Source: a virus
Virus record (IMG/VR): IMGVR_UViG_3300010885_058378
Coordinates: 1 to 64,000 of that record
Strand: one strand, 5' to 3'
Length of the DNA: 64,000 bases
This document shows positions 28,395 through 36,938 of this stretch, in pieces. The notes under the pieces are model-generated. The model saw only the letters and a list, made by a program, of their open reading frames with translations. It was not told the DNA's origin and did not search any database. Every line of letters begins with the position of its first letter. Positions within the stretch are counted from its first letter, which is position 1. Position numbers and translations under genes: made by a program.

Positions 28395-28924
28395 TGGAAA
28401 GACTAAAAAATCAAAGAGTTTATCTGGCTGGAGCAATGGATAGAGTTCCAGATAGAGGTTCAACATGGAGAGATAATATTACTCCATTTCTTAATGAGCT
28501 TGGTATAGTAGTGTTTAATCCTATTAGTAAACCAACAGATATAGGATTAGAAGATAAAGACACTCATGCTATAAAAACCAAGCTCAAAGAAAAAGCACGA
28601 TACGACGAATTAACTGCCATGATGAAAACTATTCGTTCTGTTGATCTGAGGCTTGTAGACATTAGTGATTTTCTCATAGTTAATTTGGACCTTAATACTC
28701 ATCCATGCGGAACTCTTGAAGAAATTTTCTGGGCCAATCGTCAAAAGAAACCAATAATTATTCATATGGTTCAAGGAAAGAATCATACTCCAGATTGGCT
28801 ATTTGGAACAATACCTCACCAGATGATATTCTCTACATGGGATGAAATCAAGAGTTATTTACAACATATTAATACCTCTGAAAATATAGATTCTCATAAA
28901 AGATGGTATTTCTTCTCGGTGTAA
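28394..28924 (+). CDS. Nucleoside 2-deoxyribosyltransferase-like protein
   Basis: The 176-aa protein begins RVYLAGAMDRVPDRGSTWR and has NPISKPTD, then SDFLIVNLDLN and GTLEEIFWANRQKKP. This is the signature of the nucleoside 2-deoxyribosyltransferase-like superfamily, in which the Glu of GTLEEI is the catalytic nucleophile equivalent. Members salvage deoxynucleosides or hydrolyse nucleotide N-glycosidic bonds. It may remodel nucleotide pools together with the GMP reductase two genes downstream. Confidence 0.75.
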   Translation: MERLKNQRVYLAGAMDRVPDRGSTWRDNITPFLNELGIVVFNPISKPTDIGLEDKDTHAIKTKLKEKARYDELTAMMKTIRSVDLRLVDISDFLIVNLDLNTHPCGTLEEIFWANRQKKPIIIHMVQGKNHTPDWLFGTIPHQMIFSTWDEIKSYLQHINTSENIDSHKRWYFFSV

Positions 28925-28925
28925 A

Positions 28926-29129
28926 ATGCCTAAATACTATGTTAAATCAGGTCAAATAAAATTTATTGTAGATTGTACCGATTATATATGCGCTATATTA
29001 GCTGCTTTGTCTCACTATAAAGGAAAAGGTGTTGTTACCGGGCCAAAAATTTGTGTTAGTGAACAAGGATTTGAAGATTTTAAAAAATGGAAATGTTACG
29101 ACACAGATAAGTACCTAAAAGGAATATAA
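28926..29129 (+). CDS. Small hypothetical protein, 67 aa
   Basis: A short soluble protein (MPKYYVKSGQIKFIVDCTD start) beginning 1 base after the previous stop and sharing one base with the GMP reductase start. The pattern of a beta-strand-rich N-terminus and a helical end recurs in many phage genomes, but I cannot assign a function. Confidence 0.55.
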   Translation: MPKYYVKSGQIKFIVDCTDYICAILAALSHYKGKGVVTGPKICVSEQGFEDFKKWKCYDTDKYLKGI

Positions 29130-30256
29130 TGCAAAAAATTATAAACGAAATTAAATTAGACTTTGATGATGTTCTAATTAGGCCCAAAAGATCAACTCTC
29201 AATAGTCGATCAGAAGTTTGTATCCAAAGAGAATTTAAATTTAAATATTCTCCACGAAAATTACTAGCAGTTCCAATAATGGTTGCCAATATGGATACTG
29301 TTGGAACTTTTGAGATGGCGAAATCATTAGGAAAAAATCAAGCTATAGTATGTTTACATAAGCATTATAAGATTAATGAATATGTTGCTTTTTATACTGA
29401 TCCTAGTATTGTAAATAAAAATCTTGCATTTTATTCTATCGGCACAAGCCAGACAGATCTAGAAAAATTAACTGAAGTATTCAACCAAATTAAAAAATTC
29501 AACTATCCTACGCCTAATATATGCTTAGATGTTGCAAACGGATATACAGAACAATTTGTTAAAATTGCTCGTAAAATAAGAAATTTATATCCAGAGTCTG
29601 TTATCATGGCTGGCAATGTGGTAACCCCAGAAATGACAGAAGAACTAATTATTCATGGTCAGGTCGATATAGTTAAAGTCGGCATAGGATCTGGCAGTGT
29701 TTGTACCACTCGTTTAAAAACTGGCGTAGGATACCCTCAGTTGAGTGCTGTGATGGAATGTACGGACGCTGCTCATGGCCTTGGTGGGCACGTTTGTTCA
29801 GACGGAGGATGCAAAGTAATTGGAGATGTGTGTAAAGCATTTGGTGCAAATGGTGATTTCGTTATGCTAGGAAGCATATTTGCTGGCACAGACGAGTGTG
29901 AAGGAGAATGGAAATATGAATATTTAGTTGAAGCAGGATCATCTGCTCCCGGATTTTGGCAACCAATAGACCCAGGTAATGACACTATAAAAAAGAAAAT
30001 ATCTTTACAATATTATGGAATGAGCAGTTCAAAAGCCATGGAAAAACACCATAATGGCGTTGCAGACTATAGAACAGCAGAAGGTAAGTGCGTTACTGTT
30101 CCATATAAAGGAATGGCAGAAGAAGTACTTCAAGACATTTATGGAGGAATACGAAGTGCTTGCACTTATATAGGCGCTAGTAAAATAAAAGACTTTGGTA
30201 AGAAAACAACATTTATACAAGTCAACAATACTCACAATAAGATATACGAAAAATGA
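29129..30256 (+). CDS. guaC: GMP reductase (IMPDH/GuaC family)
   Basis: The 375-aa TIM-barrel enzyme would convert GMP to IMP with NADPH. The active-site loop GIGSGSVCTTR holds the catalytic Cys near residue 191; SDGGCKVIGDVCKAFGANG and YYGMSSSKAMEKH are the phosphate-binding and flap motifs. There is no CBS domain, as expected for GuaC rather than most IMPDH. It begins LDFDDVLIRPKRS, typical for the family. In the phage it could rebalance purine pools; its place among sugar genes may also relate to GDP-sugar use, which is inference. Confidence 0.88.
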   Translation: MQKIINEIKLDFDDVLIRPKRSTLNSRSEVCIQREFKFKYSPRKLLAVPIMVANMDTVGTFEMAKSLGKNQAIVCLHKHYKINEYVAFYTDPSIVNKNLAFYSIGTSQTDLEKLTEVFNQIKKFNYPTPNICLDVANGYTEQFVKIARKIRNLYPESVIMAGNVVTPEMTEELIIHGQVDIVKVGIGSGSVCTTRLKTGVGYPQLSAVMECTDAAHGLGGHVCSDGGCKVIGDVCKAFGANGDFVMLGSIFAGTDECEGEWKYEYLVEAGSSAPGFWQPIDPGNDTIKKKISLQYYGMSSSKAMEKHHNGVADYRTAEGKCVTVPYKGMAEEVLQDIYGGIRSACTYIGASKIKDFGKKTTFIQVNNTHNKIYEK

Positions 30257-31317
30257 AAATAAATTATTCAAGTCCAGTTAATAACACCGGCTACGGATTA
30301 GCATCAATTAATATATTGCGAGAACTATCAAAGATAGTAGACGTAACTTACTACCCCATAGGCCAGCCATCAGTTAATAATCAAGATGATCATGACTTTA
30401 TACTTTCTTTATTAAAGAAGAGGATGAGTCCTGATATTAATGCTGTTAATTTTAAGATCTGGCATCAATTTGATTTATTAGAGCATATAGGTAGAGGAAA
30501 ATATATTGCTTATCCTTTTTTTGAGTTGGATACATTTAATGAATATGAAAAAATTAATCTAAAAGTTCCAGACAGCATATGCGTTAGTAGCAAATGGGGT
30601 CAGGAAGTTCTGCTTAAGAATGGAATAGATTCTGAATCATTCGTAGTGCCATTAGGTGTTAATAGAAACATTTTTAATGATACCATAAAAAGAACTAGAT
30701 CAGATGATAAATATATTTTTCTAAATATAGGCAAATGGGAAGTTCGTAAAGGACACGATATTTTATTCTCTTTATTTAATGAGGCTTTTCCAGATCAAAA
30801 AGATGTTGAACTATGGATATTAGCATCAGAAAAAACCAATTCGTATTCATCTGCTGATGAACTAAAACAATGGAAAAATATGTATGGTTCAGATAGAGTA
30901 AAATTATTTGATGGATTTGAAACTCAAGAAGAAATAGCTCAATTAATAGCAGATGCTGATTGTGGATTATATCCATCAAGAGCAGAAGGATGGAATCTTG
31001 AACTATTAGAAACCATGAGTATGGGAAAACCAACCATAGCGACCAACTATTCTGCACACACAGAGTTTTGCACACCAGAAAATTGTTATTTGGTCAATAT
31101 TGAGGAGACAGAAAAAGCTTTTGATGGAAAAGCATTTCAAGGTCAGGGGAATTGGGCTAAATTAGGAAATAATCAGATAGAAAATATTATTGAGCATATG
31201 AGATATGTTTATAATAATAGAATAAATACTAATGATAATGGAATAGAAACAGCTAAAAAATACTCATGGGACAATTCTGCTCAACAAGTTTTAAGGTGTA
31301 TTAATACATACTCTTAA
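30253..31317 (+). CDS. GT4-family (GT-B) glycosyltransferase
   Basis: The 354-aa protein has a GT-B plan: an N-terminal acceptor domain with NNTGYGLASINIL, then LNIGKWEVRKGHDILF near residue 158 at the start of the donor domain, and a C-terminal SRAEGWNLELLETMSMGKP (E-x7-E motif) near residue 242 that binds the nucleotide sugar. It overlaps guaC by 4 bases and closes the 10-kb operon. Confidence 0.85.
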   Translation: MKINYSSPVNNTGYGLASINILRELSKIVDVTYYPIGQPSVNNQDDHDFILSLLKKRMSPDINAVNFKIWHQFDLLEHIGRGKYIAYPFFELDTFNEYEKINLKVPDSICVSSKWGQEVLLKNGIDSESFVVPLGVNRNIFNDTIKRTRSDDKYIFLNIGKWEVRKGHDILFSLFNEAFPDQKDVELWILASEKTNSYSSADELKQWKNMYGSDRVKLFDGFETQEEIAQLIADADCGLYPSRAEGWNLELLETMSMGKPTIATNYSAHTEFCTPENCYLVNIEETEKAFDGKAFQGQGNWAKLGNNQIENIIEHMRYVYNNRINTNDNGIETAKKYSWDNSAQQVLRCINTYS

Positions 31318-31339
31318 AAATTATCAATAAGGACCTATT

Positions 31340-31939
31340 ATGCCAATTCCATCACCAAGAGATGACGAAGATAATCAAAAGTTTGTGGGTCGTTGTATGG
31401 GCGACGAAACCATGAAAAAAGATTATCCAGATTCTAAGCAAAGAGTTGCAATATGTTTAGGACAAACTAAACAAAAAAATAAAAGTAGTATTTTTGATAA
31501 AGTATTTGATATACTTAATTATGCTTTGTCTTATGATAGTTGTGATAGTTGTGGATCAGTAGAAGAATTATCATTATCCAACTTAGTATTTCCAACAGAA
31601 TACGAACAAACTGACGAGATAACAGAAGAGTATGATGTTAGCTATTTATATAATACTCCAACATCAGTTGCTTCAGAATACCAGGGTCGTAAAGTAACAC
31701 TTAATAAACCATTCAGAACACCAGGTGGACCTAAAAAATTTGCAGTATATGTAAAAAATAATAAAGGTAAAGTAATTATTGTAAGATTTGGATCTAAAGA
31801 AATGAGCATCAAAAGAGATAACCCCAAAAGACGTAAAAGCTTTAGAGCAAGACATAAATGCGATCAACAAAAAGATAAAACAACACCGGCGTACTGGTCA
31901 TGCTATCAATGGAGGGCGAATAGTCCGGTTCAGGATTAA
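31340..31939 (+). CDS. Conserved phage protein with lysine/arginine-rich C-terminal domain
   Basis: The 199-aa protein has two conserved parts. The N-terminal 45 residues (FVGRCMGDETMKKDYPDSKQ, then ICLG) and the C-terminal 85 residues (KPFRTPGGPKKFAVYV, VIIVRFGSKEMSIKRDNP, KSFRARHKCD, YWSCYQW) both occur widely in large tailed phages, usually among virion or head-maturation genes. The middle part is variable. AAGGAC is a good ribosome-binding site. Molecular function is unknown. Confidence 0.6.
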   Translation: MPIPSPRDDEDNQKFVGRCMGDETMKKDYPDSKQRVAICLGQTKQKNKSSIFDKVFDILNYALSYDSCDSCGSVEELSLSNLVFPTEYEQTDEITEEYDVSYLYNTPTSVASEYQGRKVTLNKPFRTPGGPKKFAVYVKNNKGKVIIVRFGSKEMSIKRDNPKRRKSFRARHKCDQQKDKTTPAYWSCYQWRANSPVQD

Positions 31940-31950
31940 AAAATAATTTT

Positions 31951-31994
31951 TGGAGATCCTAGTTGTTGGTGTATTCTCTTTTAAAGGATCTCCA
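31951..31994. repeat. Inverted repeat around a promoter-like motif
   Basis: TGGAGATCCT (31951-31960) and AGGATCTCCA (31985-31994) are perfect 10-bp inverted copies separated by 24 bases that contain GGTGTATTC. The right arm lies directly before the ATG of the GIY-YIG gene and could hide its ribosome-binding site (AGGA) in a hairpin, or be an operator for the protein. Confidence 0.7.
31968..31979 (+). promoter_or_regulatory. GGTGTATT promoter-like motif before the GIY-YIG gene
   Basis: GGTGTATTCTCT lies 29 bases before ATG 31997, inside the loop of an inverted repeat, and matches the recurring intergenic motif of this genome. Confidence 0.45.
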
Positions 31995-31996
31995 TT

Positions 31997-32734
31997 ATGT
32001 ACTATGTCTATGGTTTATACAAGAAAAATATAAAGTATAAAACTAATGTTTTAGATGAACATTTATTTTATGTTGGAATTTCATCATCAGATAAAAATTT
32101 CTATTTTAGAATGAAAAATCACAAAACAGATAAGTGCAATCCCTATAAATTAAATATAATAGCAAAATATGATTTTATTATTAGAGTTTTTTGGAATACT
32201 AATACACAAAAAGAAGCTGAAGAAAGAGAAGAATTTCTAATTCATTGGTTTGGTAGGAGAATTCATAAAACTGGAATTTTAACTAATATTTTATCTGGAG
32301 CTAATGATAATATTTTTATAGGAAAAAAACATACAAAAACTACTAGAAAAAAAATATCAAAAGCACTAAAAAAAATTAATACTAATTTTAATATTAGGAT
32401 TGCTAATAGAGATAGAAATTTAACTAAACCGTATAATGAAATTATACAACTAATCGAGGAATGGGCTAGAAATCCCTTAGAAACACAACAAGATTTTGCA
32501 AATAAATATAATATTTCTAGATCCAAATTTAAAGATTGGATTAGATTATACAAGCCAGAGTATATAGGTTTAACTAAAAAAATACAAAAAAAATTATTTG
32601 ATCAAATTATACAAAAAAATAAAACAAATAAAGCAATTATTCAAGAATATATGACTATTACAGGATATAGTTTTTCAAAAGCCAAAGGGGTGTATTATAG
32701 GTTAACAACCAATAAGGGTAAAATCAATGAATAA
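31997..32734 (+). CDS. GIY-YIG homing-type endonuclease
   Basis: The 245-aa protein begins YYVYGLYKK...FYVGISSS, the GIY-YIG catalytic strand pair, followed by an Arg-containing helix and EAEEREEFLIHWFG with the metal-binding Glu. After residue 110 comes a NUMOD3-like DNA-binding segment (IGKKHTKTTRKKISKALKK), then two helix-turn-helix-like stretches that would give sequence specificity. This is the architecture of free-standing phage homing endonucleases such as the Seg proteins. It has its own promoter-like motif and stands apart from its neighbours, consistent with a mobile insertion. Confidence 0.85.
   Translation: MYYVYGLYKKNIKYKTNVLDEHLFYVGISSSDKNFYFRMKNHKTDKCNPYKLNIIAKYDFIIRVFWNTNTQKEAEEREEFLIHWFGRRIHKTGILTNILSGANDNIFIGKKHTKTTRKKISKALKKINTNFNIRIANRDRNLTKPYNEIIQLIEEWARNPLETQQDFANKYNISRSKFKDWIRLYKPEYIGLTKKIQKKLFDQIIQKNKTNKAIIQEYMTITGYSFSKAKGVYYRLTTNKGKINE
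32689..32700 (+). promoter_or_regulatory. GGTGTATTATA promoter-like motif before the ferritin-like gene
   Basis: GGTGTATTATAG lies within the 3' end of the GIY-YIG gene, 38 bases before ATG 32727, and is one of the best matches to the genome's recurring motif. Confidence 0.45.
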
Positions 32735-33335
32735 ATCAATCTCAGAACTATTGCAAGAACACGAGGACTTAATAATGGATACGGATACAAAAAAACAAAT
32801 ACAGAAAGAATATATAACCCCAGAAACCGAAACCCCAGAAATCGAAATACAAGCACAAGAAGTGCCAGGATATTCATCGAATACTGTAATTGAACTAATA
32901 AAAAAATCATTAAACATACACTGGCAACAAACAACAGTATTAACCGCTCAAGCTGAACATCTTCAAAGGTGGGGATATAAAAAACTAGCAGCAATTATTA
33001 AGGAAGATGCTATTCAAGAGCAGACTCATGCTGCAATTAATATTAAAAGATTAGAATTTTTTGATGCTGATTATCAACCATTAATATTAAATCCACCAGT
33101 TTGGAAAAGACACGATATGGTTGCAATGATACAATACAATTTAGACTCTGTAAGAGAAGCATCAGCAGCAGAAAGAGCAACAATAGTTGCTGCTAGATCA
33201 GTTGGAGATGAAATTACTGCTAATATGTTTATTGAACTATTACAAGGAAGTGAAGATGGTATCGAACTTTATGAAGGTTTTCTAAAACTAATTGAAGAAA
33301 TGGGTATTGATAATTTCTTGACACTACAAGTGTGA
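32727..33335 (+). CDS. Ferritin/bacterioferritin-like protein
   Basis: The 202-aa protein has a charged N-terminal extension of about 50 residues and then a four-helix ferritin-like domain. The helix AEHLQRWGYKKLAAIIKEDA followed by EQTHAAINIKRLEFF matches the Bfr pattern, with the metal-ligand Glu and His (E-x-x-H) in place. By alignment to bacterioferritin the first-helix Glu ligand appears to be His and the fourth-helix Glu/His pair is not fully kept, so ferroxidase activity is uncertain. It may store iron, protect DNA, or be a structural protein built on the fold. It overlaps the GIY-YIG gene by 8 bases. Confidence 0.65.
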   Translation: MNKSISELLQEHEDLIMDTDTKKQIQKEYITPETETPEIEIQAQEVPGYSSNTVIELIKKSLNIHWQQTTVLTAQAEHLQRWGYKKLAAIIKEDAIQEQTHAAINIKRLEFFDADYQPLILNPPVWKRHDMVAMIQYNLDSVREASAAERATIVAARSVGDEITANMFIELLQGSEDGIELYEGFLKLIEEMGIDNFLTLQV

Positions 33336-33336
33336 A

Positions 33337-33996
33337 TTGATGAGAAGAAATAAATTATTATCTGAATTTAACTCAGTAGTACCTTCTATCAATATAGACA
33401 ATATAAAATATACTACCAAGACCATAGAAGATCAAAAGGTTTCAAAACTGATTGATTTTGACTACAAATCTATTCTTGATAATCCTCCTATAAATAGCAG
33501 TGGTTCTACACTAAAAGAATTAATTTATATATCTAAAATCACAAACAATAGAGACGATAAAGATATTGAACTGATCCATAAAATAGACAAAAATGCAGCA
33601 TCTTTAGTTATAGACTTTTGTGATAGTAATAATATTATTTTTCCACAAAATGATTTTGATAATCTATACAATATCATTAAACCTCTTATACTTAATACTA
33701 AATACTATTTTAATAGAGCAAGACCTTATCAATTGGCCAAATTCTATGCATTAACAATTAATGTTATTGAAACAGATACTCATCAAACTCCGTCGTACCC
33801 TTCTGGACATACGGTGTATGCTAGATTAGCTGGAAATCTCGTAGCGAATTCTCATCCAGAGTTTAAATACGAATTGGATCAAATTGTAAATAAAAGTGGT
33901 TATGCCAGAGTTTTACAGGGTGTTCATTATCCATCAGATAATCAAGCCTCAATAATTTTTACTGATTTTATTTTTCACAAACTATATAAGAGATAA
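33337..33996 (+). CDS. PAP2-superfamily phosphatase-like protein
   Basis: The 219-aa protein contains the three PAP2 motifs: K-x6-RP in KYYFNRARPY near residue 117, PSGH near residue 151, and ARVLQGVHYPSD near residue 190, whose His acts as nucleophile. No clear membrane segments are visible, unlike typical PAP2 lipid phosphatases, so this looks like the soluble acid-phosphatase type. The substrate is unknown. It begins one base after the ferritin-like stop. Confidence 0.8.
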   Translation: MMRRNKLLSEFNSVVPSINIDNIKYTTKTIEDQKVSKLIDFDYKSILDNPPINSSGSTLKELIYISKITNNRDDKDIELIHKIDKNAASLVIDFCDSNNIIFPQNDFDNLYNIIKPLILNTKYYFNRARPYQLAKFYALTINVIETDTHQTPSYPSGHTVYARLAGNLVANSHPEFKYELDQIVNKSGYARVLQGVHYPSDNQASIIFTDFIFHKLYKR

Positions 33997-34001
33997 TAAT
34001 T

Positions 34002-35090
34002 ATGGACAGAATTTATGATTTATTAAATAATGTAGAAAAACTAATTAAAAAAACTGAAGCAACAATGCTCCCTGTCCCGACTGTAGAAGTTGGTCCAGCC
34101 GTTGATCCAAATGCTAAACCGCCATTAAAACCAGAATTAGTTGACAAAAAAACTAATGATGATTCTCTTAATTCTCAAAAAGAAAAAATAAATCAACTTA
34201 AAACTAAAAACCCAAATGAGCAAGTTTCCAGACCAACTGGAGATAGTTCAGTTGCTGTTTCTAAATTACAAACCGGCGACAATGTTAAAAATATAAATAC
34301 TGCATGTATGCATTATGGTAGCGAAGGTATTGTTGAAAGTATAGAAGAGATGCCAGAAAATATAGGATACATAGTTGGCTATAGAACAACAAATGCCGGA
34401 GCTTCATGGACAGTAGATCAATATTTAAGGAAAACTGAAGATCAGTTAGCCTTAGTAGATTCTAGAGATGATTATGGTTTAGCCGATATGAATATGTTAA
34501 ATCCATCAACAACAATTATGGACTATAATATAGAAGATGCTGACGATATTGAAGAAGACGAAGATGAAGATGAGATGGAAGAACAGTTTGAAAACTATAA
34601 AAATGAATTTATTGAAATGAATATCGTTGCTTTGAAATCCATAGTTGCACATGCTAATAGGATTTTAGATTCTCTTGACGATCCAAAAGTTAAAGAAAAC
34701 TTGACAGAGAGCTGGTTGCAGGGTAAAATCGCCATTGTGGCCGACTACATGAGCACAATCAGAGATTTTGTGATCTTGTCTCCAGAAAGTGACGATAATA
34801 GTACAGAAGCGGCAGAGATAAAAAAAAAATTGAAAAAGAAATTTATTCCGGTTAGTATTATAAAGAATATGCCCAATATTCCAACAAATAATACCAATGA
34901 AGTAGATAACGATAATCATAATGAAGTTGAACCTACAGAACCCTCAATAGAGGATTCGGCAGATTCAAAAAAACAAGGTCTTTGGGACAATATAAGAAAA
35001 AAGAAAGAGAGAGAAGGAAAGAATTATAGACCAGCAAAGCCTGGAGATAAAGACAGGCCAGACCCAAAGCAATGGAAAAAGTTGACATAG
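34002..35090 (+). CDS. Acidic low-complexity phage protein, 362 aa
   Basis: The protein has a Pro/Asp/Lys-rich linker (residues 22-80), a middle globular part (HYGSEGIVESIEEMPENIGYIV), a very acidic block near residue 180 (DDIEEDEDEDEMEEQ), a helical segment and a charged C-terminus ending LWDNIRKKKEREGK and RPDPKQWKKL. That C-terminal tail is common in phage structural and scaffold-type proteins. The acidic block fits a scaffold or DNA-mimic part. It is followed by the sigma factor gene. Function is not assigned. Confidence 0.6.
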   Translation: MDRIYDLLNNVEKLIKKTEATMLPVPTVEVGPAVDPNAKPPLKPELVDKKTNDDSLNSQKEKINQLKTKNPNEQVSRPTGDSSVAVSKLQTGDNVKNINTACMHYGSEGIVESIEEMPENIGYIVGYRTTNAGASWTVDQYLRKTEDQLALVDSRDDYGLADMNMLNPSTTIMDYNIEDADDIEEDEDEDEMEEQFENYKNEFIEMNIVALKSIVAHANRILDSLDDPKVKENLTESWLQGKIAIVADYMSTIRDFVILSPESDDNSTEAAEIKKKLKKKFIPVSIIKNMPNIPTNNTNEVDNDNHNEVEPTEPSIEDSADSKKQGLWDNIRKKKEREGKNYRPAKPGDKDRPDPKQWKKLT

Positions 35091-35148
35091 TACAAAGTTA
35101 ATAGGACTAACTGTTTAATTTATAAACTCAATAAAGGATATCTTGATT

Positions 35149-35745
35149 ATGGACAGACAATACGACAGTCTAGATACGTATATTAATCTAGCAAAAAAAA
35201 CAATATCAAAATTCTGCCCTAAATTCTATAATGGATTATCAGCAGAAATGTTAAAGAATAATGATGCAATATCTGATGTTGCAACAGCCATAATGTATGC
35301 TGATTGGAGATTTGATCCAACCAGAACAGGCAAAAATGGTCAAGCTAAAACCTTGTATTCTTATAGAAATCAATGTGCTATTTGGGCCATTAAAACTTAT
35401 GTAACAAATAAATATAAGAAAAATACAGATTCTATAAGTCTTGACGCTAACTCTAAAATATCAGACTTGTCGATGCACTCTACAATATCTGATGCAAAGG
35501 CGCCTGAACCAATAGAGATTCTTATAGAGGAAGAACAGACCACTAATTTAAAAAATACAATTGGAGATCTGTTATCAAACAGTAATCTATCAGAAAAACA
35601 AAGAGAACAGATTAGAATGTATTATTTAGAGAACCATACCCTATCTCATATTGGTAAGAAGTTTGGAGTATCACGAGAAGCAGTTAGACAGAATATTAAA
35701 AGAGCCCTAGATATTATTAGATCATATGATAAATGCCAAGTTTAA
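35149..35745 (+). CDS. Phage RNA polymerase sigma factor (sigma-70 family)
   Basis: The 198-aa protein looks like a minimal sigma factor. Residues 35-85 (ISDVATAIMYADWRFDP, then LYSYRNQCAIWAIKTYV) correspond to region 2, which binds core polymerase and the -10 element. Residues 150-195 (EKQREQIRMYYLENHT, then IGKKFGVSREAVRQNIKRAL) are region 4 with a clear helix-turn-helix. The ATG at 35149 follows AAAGGA; an in-frame TTG six bases upstream is less likely. It probably redirects host polymerase to phage promoters; the GGTGTATTATA-type motifs in this window are the obvious candidates. No anti-sigma or T4 gp33-like partner was recognised. Confidence 0.85.
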   Translation: MDRQYDSLDTYINLAKKTISKFCPKFYNGLSAEMLKNNDAISDVATAIMYADWRFDPTRTGKNGQAKTLYSYRNQCAIWAIKTYVTNKYKKNTDSISLDANSKISDLSMHSTISDAKAPEPIEILIEEEQTTNLKNTIGDLLSNSNLSEKQREQIRMYYLENHTLSHIGKKFGVSREAVRQNIKRALDIIRSYDKCQV

Positions 35746-36073
35746 TCTAGCTATACTGGTTTTAGATCCTTCTATTAATAGATACAAAATAGTATCATCT
35801 AAACCAGATGACTTGGAACTTCCATATCTTGACATTGAAAGTAATCTTGATATTGATGCTTGCTTAGATCATTTGGTATCTACAAAAATAGATAAAAATG
35901 ATTCATATCTTAATTTTAAATTAACAGATATAGAATTGTCAGAAATGCTAGAAATTTATTATCTTGTTTTCATAACCTATGAATCTGTTGTAAAAGACGG
36001 ATTTTTATTAGATATACAACCTTCTCTTATAAGACTTCCAAATAATGCTAAAAAAATTCTTACACTACTTTAA
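35726..36073 (+). CDS. Hypothetical protein, 115 aa (possible degenerate Nudix-like fold)
   Basis: It overlaps the sigma factor gene by 20 bases and the following gene by 29. The opening NLAILVLDPSINRYKIVSS resembles the first strands of Nudix proteins, but no Nudix box is present, so catalysis is unlikely. The rest is unrecognised. Transcription-linked function would be by position only. Confidence 0.5.
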   Translation: MINAKFNLAILVLDPSINRYKIVSSKPDDLELPYLDIESNLDIDACLDHLVSTKIDKNDSYLNFKLTDIELSEMLEIYYLVFITYESVVKDGFLLDIQPSLIRLPNNAKKILTLL

Positions 36074-36428
36074 ATCATTAAAAATAAAAAAAGAATCATT
36101 GGAGACATTAAGTATTGTAATTTCCTTAAAAAGTAATTATGATGTTGATATACAACTTAAATATCCAAATCTTGATAATGAACATATAAATAATATACCA
36201 AATATTGCAGAAAAATATGCGGAATTATTGATCTATATAAATAGCAATGCTCTGAAATATAGACTATTAGATACTATAAAAGATAAATCATACAGATCAG
36301 AAGATATTAAAGAAAAATTATTTTTTGATAATGTTATTTCTTTTTATGATTTAATTAGGCAAGAAATTAAAAAAGCCAATAATACCGGCCCACTTATTAG
36401 TCCAATGTCCGCCTTTGCAACAAAGTGA
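36045..36428 (+). CDS. Hypothetical protein, 127 aa
   Basis: A Lys/Asn/Ile-rich, mostly helical soluble protein that starts inside the previous gene and ends with a loop (NNTGPLISPMSAFATK). Similar proteins recur in large phages next to sigma factor and ClpP genes, but no function is known. It is followed by a 75-base gap with a possible TATAAT (36465-36470). Confidence 0.5.
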   Translation: MLKKFLHYFKSLKIKKESLETLSIVISLKSNYDVDIQLKYPNLDNEHINNIPNIAEKYAELLIYINSNALKYRLLDTIKDKSYRSEDIKEKLFFDNVISFYDLIRQEIKKANNTGPLISPMSAFATK

Positions 36429-36503
36429 TATTGGAAATCTGGACTTTTGATTTACTATAAGGGGTATAATATCTTGTTCCCTCTCCGTTTAAGGGGTTGC
36501 ATA

Positions 36504-36938
36504 ATGGATAAAAATAATCTAATCATATGGCAAAAATGGCTCGATCCATTTGGATCAGATGATCCTGATGTTGATGAGTTTGATCCATATACTGGTAATT
36601 ATACTGATAGTGATGCAGAGACTGATGAAGAGGAGGATAGTCATGAGGAAATTACTAAGAAAAAAATTAAAGCAGTTAGAGTAATTGCTACTCCTATGGG
36701 AATAATACCAATGAACGAGAATACTGCTAGTGGAAAACTTTTTAATTTTTGGATGGGACATACTAATTTTGATATATCAAAAAAAATAGCACAGACTATA
36801 GAAAGAACAGATGGAGTTGAAACTCTGGACATTTTTACAAGATACCGATTTAGAATATCAATAGGTAAAGCTTTTGATGATTCAGAAACTATGAGAAATA
36901 TCAATAAAACAATATATAGTGAGTTAAATAATGGCTAG
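36504..36938 (+). CDS. Conserved phage protein with acidic N-terminus, 144 aa
   Basis: I chose ATG 36504, preceded by AAGGGG, over a longer frame from 36447. Residues 12-55 are highly acidic (Asp/Glu/Thr), then a compact domain begins with VRVIATPMGIIPMNENT, SGKLFNFWMGHTNFD and ends FTRYRFRISIGKAF. This domain is recurrent in large phages, usually beside ClpP-like genes, with unknown function. It overlaps the ClpP-like gene by 8 bases. Confidence 0.55.
   Translation: MDKNNLIIWQKWLDPFGSDDPDVDEFDPYTGNYTDSDAETDEEEDSHEEITKKKIKAVRVIATPMGIIPMNENTASGKLFNFWMGHTNFDISKKIAQTIERTDGVETLDIFTRYRFRISIGKAFDDSETMRNINKTIYSELNNG

Noticed and set aside
30776-31075. Minus-strand Leu-rich frame suggestive of a membrane protein opposite the GT4 gene
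   Set aside because: It is antisense to the conserved E-x7-E region of the glycosyltransferase and is explained by complementary codons.
36465-36470. TATAAT as a sigma-70 promoter before the gene at 36504
   Set aside because: No -35 element lies at a proper distance; the nearest TTGATT is only 12 bases upstream. It was left as a note rather than a feature.
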